NCBI RefSeq assembly: GCF_031143425.1
Contig: NC_090446.1
Span: 1,022,647,066 to 1,022,711,065, forward strand
Source: Pleurodeles waltl
Lineage: Eukaryota; Chordata; Amphibia; Caudata; Salamandridae
Length of the DNA stretch: 64,000 bases
Reading direction: 5' to 3'
Positions within the stretch are counted from its first letter, which is position 1. Every line of letters starts with the position of its first letter. Position numbers and translations under genes: made by a program. The notes under the pieces were generated by a model. The model was not told the origin of the DNA and did no database searches. It was given only the letters and a program-made list of their open reading frames with translations. Below, in pieces: positions 1 through 10,261 of the stretch.

Positions 1-2
1 TG

Positions 3-1271
3 GTCTCCTCAAATATCCCAGTGGACTGTCTGCTTGGAAATGACCTGGAGTCCTCAGCATGGGCTGAGGTAGAACTAAAAACCCATGCAGCAATGCTGGG
101 TATCCCTGAACTGGTGTGTGTGAAAACAAGAGCACAGTGCAAGGCACAGGGTGAACAAGTAGAGCTGGAGTCTGGAAGAATGGCCCAGCCTACCAAGAGA
201 ACAGGAAAGTCAGTTGGGAAACCAACTGCAACACAGCAAAAGAAAGGGAACCTCTCTTCTCAGGAAGAAGTTCTGCCCTCTGAGGGAACTGAGCCTTTGG
301 AGCTTGAACCTTACCAGGTTGAGCTCTTAGGCCCAGGGGGACCCTCGAGGGAGGAGCTGTGTAAGGGACAAGAAACCTGTCCCTCTCTTGAAGGCCTTAG
401 GCAGCAAGCTGCTGAAGAGTCCAAAGGCAAGAAAAATGGAACACATAGGGTCTATTGGGAAGATGGACTCCTGTACACTGAGGCTAGAGACCCCAAACCT
501 GGTGCCACTAGGAGAGTGGGAGTGCCTCAGCTGTTCAGGAAGTTCATCCTAACATTGGCCCATGACATTCCCCTTGCTGGACATTTGGGACAAACCAAGA
601 CGTGGGAGAGGTTAGTCAACCACTTCTACTGGCCCAATATGTCCAACATGGTTAAGGAGTTTTGCCTCTCCTGCCCCACCTGTCAAGCCAGTGGTAAGAC
701 AGGTGGGCATCCAAAGGCCCCCCTCATTCCACTTCCAGTGGTGGGGGTTCCCTTTGAAAGAGTGGGTGTGGACATAGTTGGTCCACTAGAACCTCCCACA
801 GCCTCAGGAAATATGTATATCCTGGTAGTAGTGGATCATGCTACCAGGTATCCTGAAGCTATTCCCCTTAGGTCGACTACTGCCCCTGCAGTAGCCAAGG
901 CCCTCATTGGTATCTTTACCAGAGTGGGTTTCCCTAAGGAGGTGGTGTCTGACAGAGGTACCAACTTCATGTCAGCATACCTAAAGCACATGTGGAATGA
1001 GTGTGGAGTGACTTATAAATTCACTACACCATACCATCCACAAACTAATGGCTTGGTTGAGAGATTCAACAAGACATTAAAAGGCATGATCATGGGGCTC
1101 CCAGAAAAACTCAAAAGGAGATGGGATGTCCTCTTGCCATGTCTGCTTTTCGCTTACAGAGAGGTGCCACAGAAGGGAGTAGGATTCTCACCCTTTGAAC
1201 TTCTGTTTGGTCATCCGGTAAGGGGACCACTTGCCCTTGTTAAAGAAGGCTGGGAGAGACCTCTCCATTAG
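3..1271 (+). pseudogene. Protease tail and integrase (zinc finger plus DDE core)
   Basis: The frame is open from the left edge, so the true start is upstream. The first residues (LLGNDL near nt 30-50) look like the end of a retroviral-type aspartic protease. Numbering residues from the GTG at 21, the zinc-binding motif is H181, H188, C218, C221, followed by a catalytic core with D251 (in GVDIVGPL), D311 (in VVSDRGTNF) and E347 (in GLVERFN). The D-E spacing is 35 residues, the classical DD35E integrase arrangement. A roughly 130-residue, low-complexity, charged linker separates the protease tail from the zinc finger. The frame ends at a TAG (1269-1271), but the same frame continues into the integrase C-terminus and RT, so this stop lies inside one polyprotein. 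Integrase would insert the element cDNA into host DNA in the nucleus. Confidence 0.9.
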
Positions 1272-3146
1272 CCTAAACAGGACATAGTGGACTATGTACT
1301 TGGCCTTCGCTCTAGAATGGCAGAGTACATGGAAAAGGCAACCAAAAACCTTGAGGCCAGCCAACAGCTCCAGAAGTTTTGGTATGACCAAAAGGCTGCA
1401 CTGGTTGAGTTCCAACCAGGGCAGAAAGTCTGGGTTCTGGAGCCTGTGGCTCCCAGGGCACTCCAGGACAAATGGAGTGGCCCTTACCCAGTACTAGAAA
1501 GGAAGAGTCAGGTCACCTACCTGGTGGACCTGGGCACAAGCAGGAGCCCCAAGAGGGTGATCCATGTGAACCGCCTTAAGCTCTTCCATGACAGGGCTGA
1601 TGTGAATCTGTTGATGGTAACAGATGAGGATCAGGAGGCAGAGAGTGAACCTCTCCCTGATCTTCTGTCATCAGACCCAAAAGATGGCACAGTAGATGGA
1701 GTGATCTACTCCGACACCCTCTCTGGCCAACAGCAAGCTGATTGTAGGAGAGTCCTACAACAGTTTCCTGAACTCTTCTCCTTAACCCCTGGTCAGACAC
1801 ACCTGTGTACCCATGATGTGGACACAGGAGACAGCATGCCTGTCAAGAACAAAATCTTTAGACAATCTGACCATGTTAAGGAAAGCATCAAGGTGGAAGT
1901 CCACAAGATGCTGGAATTGGGAGTAATTGAGCGCTCTGACAGCCCCTGGGCTAGCCCAGTGGTCTTAGTCCCCAAACCTCACACCAAAGATGGAAAGAAA
2001 GAGATGAGGTTTTGTGTGGACTACAGAGGGCTCAATTCTGTCACCAAGACAGATGCTCACCCAATTCCAAGAGCTGATGAGCTCATAGATAAATTAGGTG
2101 CTGCCAAATTCTTAAGTACCTTTGACTTGACAGCAGGGTACTGGCAAATAAAAATGGCACCTGGAGCAAAAGAGAAAACAGCATTCTCCACACCTGATGG
2201 GCATTATCAGTTTACTGTTATGCCCTTTGGTTTAAAGAATGCCCCTGCCACCTTCCAAAGGTTGGTGAATCAAGTCCTTGCTGGCTTGGAGTCCTTTAGC
2301 ACAGCTTATCTTGATGATATTGCTGTCTTTAGCTCCACCTGGCAGGATCACCTGGTCCACCTGAAGAAGGTTTTGAAGGCTCTGCAATCTGCAGGCCTCT
2401 CTATCAAGGCATCCAAATGCCAGATAGGGCAGGGAACTGTGGTTTACTTGGGCCACCTTGTAGGTGGAGGCCAAGTTCAGCCACTCCAACCCAAGATCCA
2501 GACTATTCTGGACTGGGTAGCTCCAAAAACCCAGACTCAAGTCAGGGCATTCCTTGGCTTGACTGGGTATTACAGGAGGTTTGTGAAGGGATATGGATCC
2601 ATTGTGACAGCCCTCACTGAGCTCACCTCCAAGAAAATGCCCAAGAAAGTGAACTGGACTGTGGAATGCCAACAGGCCTTTGACACCCTGAAACAAGCAA
2701 TGTGCTCAGCACCAGTTCTAAAAGCTCCAGATTATTCTAAGCAGTTCATTGTGCAGACTGATGCCTCTGAACATGGGATAGGGGCAGTTTTGTCCCAAAC
2801 AAATGATGATGGCCTTGACCAGCCTGTTGCTTTCATTAGCAGGAGGTTACTCCCCAGGGAGCAGCGTTGGAGTGCCATTGAGAGGGAGGCCTTTGCTGTG
2901 GTTTGGTCCCTGAAGAAGCTGAGACCATACCTCTTTGGGACTCACTTCCTAGTTCAAACTGACCACAGACCTCTCAAATGGCTGATTTAAATGAAAGGTG
3001 AAAATCCTAAACTGTTGAGGTGGTCCATCTCCCTACAGGGAATGGACTTTATAGTGGAACACAGACCTGGGACTGCCCATGCCAATGCAGATGGCCTTTC
3101 CAGGTTCTTCCACTTAGAAAATGAAGACTCTCTTGGGAAAGGTTAG
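1272..3146 (+). pseudogene. Integrase C-terminus, reverse transcriptase and RNase H
   Basis: This continues the preceding frame directly after the TAG at 1269-1271. With residue 1 at nt 1287, a GPY/F-like integrase tail sits at residues 47-98 (GPY at 65-67). RT spans about residues 185-440, with catalytic D280 (in FDLTAGYWQ) and the YLDD box at 341-344. RNase H spans about 455-567 and beyond, with D492, E534 and D559 visible. A TAA at 2988-2990 interrupts RNase H where related elements have a glutamine-type codon. The frame then continues for 52 codons, including the conserved region with HRPGTAHANADGLSR, to a TAG at 3144-3146. RNase H is therefore full length apart from one nonsense codon. 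RT placed after integrase is the unusual point. Function would be cDNA synthesis and removal of template RNA in the element particle. Confidence 0.9.
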
Positions 3147-3160
3147 TCTCATCCTCTTTC

Positions 3161-3173
3161 GTTTGGGGGGGGG
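3161..3173 (+). promoter_or_regulatory. Polypurine tract (plus-strand primer)
   Basis: A run of nine G residues follows GTTT immediately upstream of the LTR edge. Its position between the RNase H stop (3146) and the LTR is that of a plus-strand priming polypurine tract, although it is an almost pure G run and not a mixed A/G tract. Confidence 0.6.
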
Positions 3174-4390
3174 TTGTGTAAGGAAATGCCTCCTTGGCAT
3201 GGTTGCCCCCTGACTTTTTTCCTTTGCTGATGCTATGTTTACAATTGAAAGTGTGCTGAGGCCTGCTAACCAGGCCCCAGCACCAGTGTTCTTTCCCTAA
3301 CCTGTACTTTTGTATCCACAATTGGCAGACCCTGGCATCCAGATAAGTCCCTTGTAACTGGTACTTCTAGTACCAAGGGCACTGATGCCAAGGAAGGTCT
3401 CTAAGGGCTGCAGCATGTCTTATGCCACCCTGGAGACCTCTCACTCAGCACAGACACACTGCTTGCCAGCTTGTGTGTGCTAGTGAGGACAAAACGAGTA
3501 AGTCGACATGGCACTCCCCTCAGGGTGCCATGCCAGCCTCTCACTGCCTATGCAGTATAGGTAAGACACCCCTCTAGCAGGCCTTACAGCCCTAAGGCAG
3601 GGTGCACTATACCATAGGTGAGGGTACCAGTGCATGAGCATGGTACCCCTACAGTGTCTAAACAAAACCTTAGACATTGTAAGTGCAGGGTAGCCATAAG
3701 AGTATATGGTCTGGGAGTTTGTCAAACACGAACTCCACAGCACCATAATGGCTACACTGAAAACTGGGAAGTTTGGTATCAAACTTCTCAGCACAATAAA
3801 TGCACACTGATGCCAGTGTACATTTTATTATAAAATGCACCCCAGAGGGCACCTTAGAGGTGCCCCCTGAAACTTAACCGACTATCTGTGTAGGCTGACT
3901 AGTTTTAGCAGCCTGCCACAAACCGAGACATGTTGCTGGCCCCATGGGGAGAGTGCCTTTGTCACTCTGAGGCCAGTAACAACGCCTGCACTGGGTGGAG
4001 ATGCTAACACCTCCCCCGGGCAGGAATTGTCACACCTGGCGGTGAGCCTCAAAGGCTCACCTCCTTTGTGCCAACCCAGCAGGACACTCCAGCTAGTGGA
4101 GTTGCCCGCCCCCTCCGGCCAGGCCCCACTTTTTGGCGGCAAGGCCGGAGAAAATAATGAGAAAAACAAGGAGGAGTCACTGGCCAGTCAGGACAGCCCC
4201 TAAGGTGTCCTGAGCTGAAGTGACTCTAACTTTTAGAAATCCTCCATCTTGCAGATGGAGGATTCCCCCAATAGGGGTAGGATTGTGACCCCCTCCCCTT
4301 GGGAGGAGGCACAAAGAGGGTGTACCCACCCTCAGGGCTAGTAGCCATTGGCTACTAACCCCCCAGACCTAAACACGCCCTTAAATTTAG

Positions 4391-4398
4391 TATTTAAG
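4391..4398 (+). promoter_or_regulatory. TATA-like box in the LTR
   Basis: TATTTAAG lies about 1.2 kb into the LTR, where an A/T-rich segment gives way to C-rich sequence. It is the best candidate TATA element for an LTR promoter with transcription starting near 4420. This is inferred from sequence only. Confidence 0.35.
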
Positions 4399-5593
4399 GG
4401 CTACCCTGAACCCTAGAAAATCAGATTCCTGCAACTACAAGAAGAAGGACTGCCTAGCTGAAAACCCCTGCAGAGGAAGACCAGAAGACGACAACTGCCT
4501 TGGCTCCAGAAACTCACCGGCCTGTCTCCTGCCTTCCAAAGATCCTGCTCCAGTGACGCCTTCCAAAGGGACCAGCGACCTCGACATCCTCTGAGGACTG
4601 CCCCTGCTTCGAAAAGACAAGAAACTCCCGAGGACAGCGGACCTGCTCCAAGAAAAGCTGCAACTTTGTTTCCAGCAGCTTTAAAGAACCCTGCAAGCTC
4701 CCCGCAAGAAGCGTGAGACTTGCAACACTGCACCCGGCGACCCCGACTCGGCTGGTGGCGATCCAACACCTCAGGAGGGACCCCAGGACTACTCTAAGAC
4801 TGTGAGTACAAAAACCTGTCCCCCCTGAGCCCCCACAGCGCCGCCTGCAGAGGGAATCCCGAGGCTTCCCCTGACCGCGACTCTTTGAATCCTAAGTCCC
4901 GACACCTGGGAGAGACCCTGCACCCGCAGCCCCCAGGACCTGAAGGACCGGACTTTCACTGGAGGAGTGACCCCCAGGAGTCCCTCTCCCTTGACCAAGT
5001 GGAGGTTTCCCCGAGGAACCCCCCCCTTGCCGGCCTGCAGCGCTGAAGAGATCCCTAGATCTCCCATTGACTTCCATTACAAACCCGACGCTTGTTTCTA
5101 CACTGCACCCGGCCGCCCCCGCGCTGCTGAGGGTGAAATTTCTGTGTGGGCTTGTGTCCCCCCCGGTGCCCTACAAAACCCCCCTGGTCTGCCCTCCGAA
5201 GACGCGGGTACTTACCTGCAAGCAGACCGGAACCGGGGCACCCCCTTCTCTCCATTCTAGCCTATGTGTTTTGGGCACCACTTTGAACTCTGCACCTGAC
5301 CGGCCCTGAGCTGCTGGTGTGGTGACTTTGGGGTTGCTCTGAACCCCCAACGGTGGGCTACCTTGGACCAAGAACTAAGCCCTGTAAGTGTCTTACTTAC
5401 CTGGTTAACCTAACAAATACTTACCTCCCCTAGGAACTGTGAAAATTGCACTGTGTCCACATTTAAAACAGCTATTTGTGAATAACTTGAAAAGTATACA
5501 TGCAATTTTGATGATTTGAAGTTCCTAAAGTACTTACCTGCAATACCTTTCGAAAGAGATATTACATGTAGAATTTGAACCTGTGGTTCTTAA

Positions 5594-5599
5594 AATAAA
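5594..5599 (+). terminator. LTR polyadenylation signal AATAAA
   Basis: A canonical AATAAA lies in an A/T-rich stretch of the LTR about 1.2 kb after the TATA-like box and is followed by GT-rich sequence (GTGTGTGT near 5650). This is the layout expected for the R/U5 border. A second AATAAA occurs at 3795-3800, upstream of the promoter candidate, and is less likely to be used. Confidence 0.4.
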
Positions 5600-5861
5600 C
5601 TAAGAAAAGATATTTTTCTATATAAAAACCTATTGGCTGGATTTGTCTCTGAGTGTGTGTACCTCATTTATTGTCTATGTGTATGTACAACAAATGCTTA
5701 ACACTACTCCTTGGATAAGCCTACTGCTCGACCACACTACCACAAAATAGAGCATTAGTATTATCTATTTTTACCACTATTTTACCTCTAAGGGGAACCC
5801 TTGGACTCTGTGCATGCTATTCCTTACTTTGAAATAGCACATACAGAGCCAACTTCCTACA

Positions 5862-8425
5862 GTTTTCTTCTGGTATGATGCTCAGACGTTTGAGAACAAG
5901 CTTTGAGACCAATGTGATTTTCACCGGCTTCTTTTTGACCAGCGTTCAAGTTTTCCATCCCAGTGACTTCTGAAACAAAGGCACCCGGAGAATCATGCCT
6001 AGATGAAATGAGAAGTAGCGAGCCAAACCTGCAGGAGGAATTGACTGCTAGTGTGGACAGAAACAATTACACCCGGTGCTAGGGCTTGCCCACCAGAGAA
6101 GCATGAAAGAATGTGACTGACATGTTCCAGTATTGGAGATGGTTCTCATCTCCGAGGAAGAATCGCAGAGCCCAAAGTGTGTCTGAACTGATTCTTTTGC
6201 CATCCCCGCTGTGTAGAGCATGGCACTTGCCAAAATCTGAAGAAGGGGTTGACGTTGCTAAGTAGCACCTTTTTGTGCGCCTCAGTGGACAACTGTTGGT
6301 GTGAATGTGCCACTGGTCGATTAGTGTTTGAGCCACCAGCGTTGCCAGAGATGAATTCTGCAACCCGCTGCACCTGCCTAGGCTCAGCCGCTTTTGCCCA
6401 TAGCGCCTTGAAGCTGCCAGTTCATTGCCCCAGCACCTACCCCTGGAAGGTGCCCAGCAAAATTGCCTTATTCCAGGGGAGGTCCTAGCGGTAGGCAGCA
6501 AGACTCACCAGCTCAGAAGAACTGGGCTGATACCACTTCAAGGCCTATCTGTTGCTGACACCGTCAAGTCCAAAAGAGGGCCCATGTTTAAAGAAAGCTG
6601 CCACTGTGTATGGGACTCCACTGTTTGACCCACGCCTGCTTGACTCAAGTGTGGCATGATTGGCATGCTTGCAGTGACCACAGACAGTGAGCCAGAGGCT
6701 GACCCGAGGCCTACTGCCACCCAGAGATGGGTGAGAAACTTAACTGAACTTCTAATAAAGCCTAACCAGAGGCTCCTACATCCAAGAGGCAAAGCCTGGC
6801 TTTTTCACTGGTTAAGCTTCAGGTGGGCCCCAGAAAGGGGGAAGACGTAGAAGGAAGAGGGGTAACTAGGAGTGTGCCAGGCTTCCTAGCTATTTTAGCC
6901 TCATACCCATCTAGCAACTATCTGATACTATAGTGTTCTGTGTGGTATTGTGTTTTGTAGTGTAATCAGTTATGGCTTGTAGGGGGGGAGAGGTGGCACA
7001 GCGCATGGCGGGGGGAAGGACAAACAAAAATAATAGTAATTTTTTAAAAAACTTACCTTCCTCGCTGCCTTCTGGGCACTGCTTCTCTGTCACAGCAGAC
7101 ACAGGCTCCCAGCCTGCCCTGCAGCCAATCCTAACACTGCTTTTAAACAGCATTAGGATGGGCCGGAGCACCCTGGCTTAGCGCTCCGAAGCAGAGTGGG
7201 AACCTCTGCCTGCTGTCCCCAAACCGGCAACACAGTGATGGGTTGGAGAGATCCTAATGCACATGTGTGTATGGCCGGCCAAGACAGCCAGCCAGACATA
7301 CATGCACACTGAGGGGATTGCTGTACACTCCTCCTCTGTCCCTATCAAACCCCATGGCCCACCCCTTTTACAATAAAACAATAATAAACATAGTTTTATT
7401 GTAAAAGATTTGCAACTGCTTCTGTTGGCGGGATGGGGGTGACGCTTCTCTGCCATATCAGAGGAGCCGCCGCTGAGTGTAATAAAGTACTTTTCTGTAT
7501 TGAAGAGGAGCACTGAGCTGGACGGTAATGTTATTGCTCTGCTGGTGTTTATTGAGTTCTGAGACTGTTTTACACCTGCATGATCACCTCTGAGAAGCCC
7601 GTGACTACTTGCCTTTTATACCAGAGAGTCAAGTGTGGAAGGGATTAAACATAGTCAAGTTTTGCAGAGCCATAGTAAGATTAACCTAGGAACATTAGAG
7701 GGAAATTACCCCAGCCTCCATGGCCGTAGTCTAGAAACCCCTGCCTTCCCTGTGCCCCACATGCAGCCCCAACCCACCACATCCCCGATCAGGGTTTGAC
7801 ACACCCTCTGGTATATTTGTCTACATTTGATTGTTTATTCCGTTCTCAGTTCCTCAATATACATAACTATTCCTTATTATACTATTATTTGTGTTTTGTC
7901 CCTGTGTTATTTTATATGTTCTACAGTTTTCCTCCTAAGCATTTTATGTGCCACAGATGTAAACACTATTCTTTTATTTTTTGTGTTTGGAATGCTTATT
8001 TTGACTCACCCACTCTGTGTTTTGTGATATTTAATTACGTGGCTGGTCCTTAACTGTGCCCTTTTGTTTTATGCAGCCCCCAGTTTTTCATCTGTTCGTT
8101 ATGTGCCTTTGGTTCGTTGTCGTGTCTGGTGGTCCCCATTACTTCATTATCTCTCTTGACCTTAGTCCCTCATTATCGCTCTTGTCCTTAGTCCTTCATT
8201 GTGCCCTTGCTCGTTCCATGTACCCCTGGTCCTACAGTGTACTGCTGGTCTTTTTTATGAGTCCCAAGTCCTTCACTCTGTCTCTCTTCCAACTTTGGTT
8301 TCATCGTCTTTGATTTTTATCTTTCTTCATGTCCTCAGTAAAGAAATATGCCCTCTTTCATAAACATATACTCAAAGTTATCATCGATTGTCCTTAAATG
8401 TTTTGTATACTTTTTCATCTGTCAG
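5862..8425. other. Unassigned intergenic or repeat-derived DNA
   Basis: I recognise no gene here. The stretch 5862-6900 has mixed composition with only short open frames. 6900-7500 is richer in G/C with a perfect 15-bp inverted repeat (see 7365-7407). 7780-8360 is T-rich and pyrimidine-biased. Some of this probably belongs to old dispersed repeats, but I cannot name a family. A possible splice acceptor lies at its right edge. Confidence 0.5.
7365..7407. repeat. Perfect 15-bp inverted repeat (hairpin)
   Basis: CTTTTACAATAAAAC at 7365-7379 is matched exactly by its reverse complement at 7393-7407, with a 13-base A/T-rich loop. In RNA this would form a stable stem carrying an AAUAAA-like sequence in the arm. 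It may be a palindromic centre of an old foldback element or chance. I see no flanking terminal repeats that settle it. Confidence 0.6.
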
Positions 8426-8484
8426 AATCACTGGTGTTCAAAAGACTTTCAGAAAGAAGGATGAGAATGTGGAAGCTCTGAGAG
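8426..8484 (+). other. Candidate host-gene internal exon, 59 nt
   Basis: A pyrimidine-rich tract ending ...TTTTTCATCTGTCAG precedes 8426, and AG|GTGAGT, a consensus 5' splice site, follows 8484. Between them exactly one of the three plus-strand frames is open; the other two contain stops. The open phase starts at the second base and reads ITGVQKTFRKKDENVEALR, a charged segment that looks like ordinary protein and unlike decayed transposon. I do not recognise the protein. There is no neighbouring exon in the window that I can link to it, as expected if introns are tens of kilobases long. It could still be chance: 59 nt is short. A search of salamander or frog transcripts with this peptide would settle it. 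Confidence 0.35.
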
Positions 8485-8885
8485 GTGAGTGATTTTTTCT
8501 CTATTTGTGACATCATGTTATATTGATTATCCATTCTCCTTGCATGCTGTTGTGCTTCCTATGCCGGCTAATGCATCTTGATAATACTGCCCTCTGTCTT
8601 AACCACTGAAGTTATTTTACCAACTGCCCTTTCAGCTCTGCCCACTTTTTGTTCCTTACCTTATAGTATTTACTAGTGGTAGTGTTAGGCACTACAAATA
8701 TCCATTAAACATTGCAGAATATGCACATGTTTATCCTGTACTGAAATATGTGTGTCTCGTAGAGCTTGAGTGAAGAAGTAGGAAGCTTTTTAGTGAGACA
8801 GACAGCGTGATTGTAATGTTGCTAAAACCACAAATGTGTCTTGGAATATCTCTTTTTAACTTGTAGTTAGGCCAATTGATTTGCC
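8485..8885. other. Unassigned A/T-rich DNA
   Basis: No gene or named repeat is recognised. The right part may be the diverged front of the tandem-repeat unit whose conserved part starts near 8886. The sequence follows a candidate splice donor and would be intronic if that exon is real. Confidence 0.4.
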
Positions 8886-9170
8886 CGTTATTTCTGTGGT
8901 GAGATACTTCATACAAAACAGAGCATGTTTGCGAACATAAAGATGAAAAATTAAATTTCTAGTGCAAAATTAAATACAAGAAAAAAGCTTTCAGATCTTT
9001 GTTGCAAGAAAAGGGACGGTTGTGTGGAATTTGTAGAAACATGCAGAAAAATTCTAATTGCCTACGGAGGGAAAAAATAAACGTGGCCATAAATATCTCC
9101 TTTCTGCTTGTCAATGTACAGCTAGAAAAACAAAACAGAAGAAAGAAAAGCCACATTTTATTTTTGTTCT
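8886..9170 (+). repeat. Tandem-array unit, left part (split by the LINE)
   Basis: This segment matches 22300-22610 and, more weakly, 22990-23240. Shared blocks include GCATGTTTGC(G/A)AACA, AGAAACATGCAGAAA and the ending AAAACAGAA..AAGAAAAGCCAC. The unit breaks at 9170, and its continuation is found at 21900 (ATTTTCGTTCT followed by AAACAG..GCTTTAAT), exactly across the LINE. Measured across the break, the period is about 650 bp, close to the 691 bp seen between the next two units. The array function is unknown. Confidence 0.65.
9160..9170. other. LINE target-site duplication, left copy
   Basis: ATTTTTGTTCT here and ATTTTCGTTCT at 21900-21910 differ at one of eleven bases and flank the poly(A) end and 5' end of the minus-strand LINE. 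This is the length expected for target-primed reverse transcription. Confidence 0.65.
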
Positions 9171-9702
9171 TTTTTTAAGTTCGACTTTATTAAAACATAA
9201 TTTAAAAACAATAGTGATACAACGGTAAAAGTTCTATTAACCATAAAAATAGGTGAAAGTAGTAAATGTGTAATGTAATACATATGAGAAGAGATTATCA
9301 AACATTTATATAAGTATAAATGATATACATACTACACTGTTCAGAAACTATAGAAGTAAAAATAGAATATGGGGAGGGAGGATTAGCGAGCAAAGGAACA
9401 ATATATGAGTACATTTTATAATTTTAGACAATGATAGAAGTAAACTTTTAAAGTCTGAAAAAATGGTAAATGGAAACTGTAGACATAAAAAGAAGAAAAA
9501 TAAACATCATACCCAAAAGTTTATAAAACTATATACATTCTTTAGTAGTATAACAAAGACAATAGGGTGAAATTCAAGGTGGCTTCCGTACTTCATCTGA
9601 TATAGTTATAATTGTATTAGTAGATAATGTAGAATAGGATAAATACGTAGTTAATGGAAGCTATAAGAGGTCCCTCTTTACAGCTGGAGATACAGGAGAG
9701 AC
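9171..9702 (-). other. LINE 3' untranslated region and poly(A) end
   Basis: This A/T-rich segment continues the LINE on the far side of the GC-rich insert at 9706-10261. On the minus strand it ends with TTTAATAAAGTCGAACTT followed by a short A run (9177-9171), that is, a polyadenylation signal and a tail. No coding sequence is seen. Confidence 0.6.
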
Positions 9703-9705
9703 ATA

Positions 9706-10261
9706 GGGGGTCATTCTAACCCTGGCGGTCGCCGACCGTAGGGGCTAAAATGACGGAAGCACCGCCAACAGGCTGGCGGTGCTTCCTGGGCCATTCTGAC
9801 CGCGGCAGTAAAGCCGCGGTCAGAAAAGGGCAACCGGCGGTTTCCCGCCGGTTTACCCCTGGCCCAGGGAATCCTCAGCGCCGCCATGGGGATTCCGACC
9901 CCCTTACCGCCATCCTGTTCCTGGCGGTGAACAGGATGGCGTTAACGGGTGTCGGGGAGGCCCCTGGGGGCCCCTGCACTGCCCATGCCACTGGCATCCC
10001 CCTAACAGGGCCCCATAAAGATTTTCAGTGTTTGCTTTGCAGACACTGAAAATCGCGAAGGGTGCCACTGCACCCGTCGCACCCCTTCGACTCCGCCGGC
10101 TCCATTCGGAGCCGGCATCCTCGTAGAAGGGGGTTTCCCGCTGGGCCGGCCCAGCGGGAAAGCCAGAATGGCCGCCGCGGTCTTTTGACCGCGGCGCGGT
10201 CATTCGGCGGTTCCCGCTTGGCGGGTGGCGACCGCCGCCTGCCAATGTAGGAATTACCCCC
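9706..10261. mobile_element. GC-rich foldback (MITE-like) element, copy 1
   Basis: A 556-bp GC-rich island interrupts A/T-rich LINE sequence. Its ends are imperfect inverted repeats: GGGGGTCATTC...CTGGCGGT on the left and the complement of GGGGGTAATTCC...GGCGGCGGT on the right. The trinucleotide ATA is repeated on both sides (9703-9705 and 10262-10264). Internal arms are palindromic and full of GGCGG and CCGCC blocks. There is no coding capacity. A 3-bp duplication suits PIF/Harbinger-type transposition, but I cannot name the family. A relative lies at 60365-60991. The element is younger than the LINE it sits in. Confidence 0.65.

Larger units (their letters stand above)
1..5861 (+). mobile_element. 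Gmr1-like Ty3/gypsy LTR retrotransposon, 3' portion
   Basis: The window opens inside the pol region of an LTR retrotransposon and runs to the end of its 3' LTR. Domains on the plus strand in one reading frame are: tail of an aspartic protease, integrase zinc finger, integrase DDE core, integrase GPY/F-type C-terminus, reverse transcriptase, RNase H. A G-rich polypurine tract and a long LTR follow. The RT and RNase H motifs are Ty3/gypsy-like, yet integrase lies before RT. That order is known for the Gmr1 clade first described from Atlantic cod (established knowledge); the placement here is my inference from order and motifs. Two in-frame stop codons interrupt pol. The 5' LTR and gag lie outside the window, so no target duplication can be checked. 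Confidence 0.85.
3177..5861 (+). repeat. 3' LTR of the Gmr1-like element, about 2.7 kb
   Basis: The LTR begins TGTAAGGAAATGCC after the polypurine tract and appears to end ...AACTTCCTACA at 5861, giving short imperfect inverted ends (TGTAAGGAA against TTCCTACA). At about 2685 bp it is very long. It contains no coding sequence I recognise; short open stretches in its C/G-rich middle (4400-5390) are non-conserved. A TATA-like TATTTAAG (4391-4398) and an AATAAA (5594-5599) divide it plausibly into U3, R and U5. A reverse-strand relative of its first 860 bp lies at about 56975-57835, which independently supports the left boundary and shows a dispersed family. The right boundary rests on the terminal CA and the inverted-end match only. 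Confidence 0.7.

Noticed and set aside
2232..2696. 154-codon minus-strand frame in the Gmr1-like RT
   Set aside because: It is antisense to a strongly conserved RT domain on the plus strand.
4413..5371. Overlapping open frames in the C-rich middle of the long LTR
   Set aside because: They are low-complexity Pro/Gly/Arg-rich translations on both strands inside an LTR, with no domain.
7796..8313. Hydrophobic open frames resembling small membrane proteins
   Set aside because: They are translations of T-rich sequence (Phe/Leu/Ser/Tyr), overlap one another, and lack start context or homologous features.
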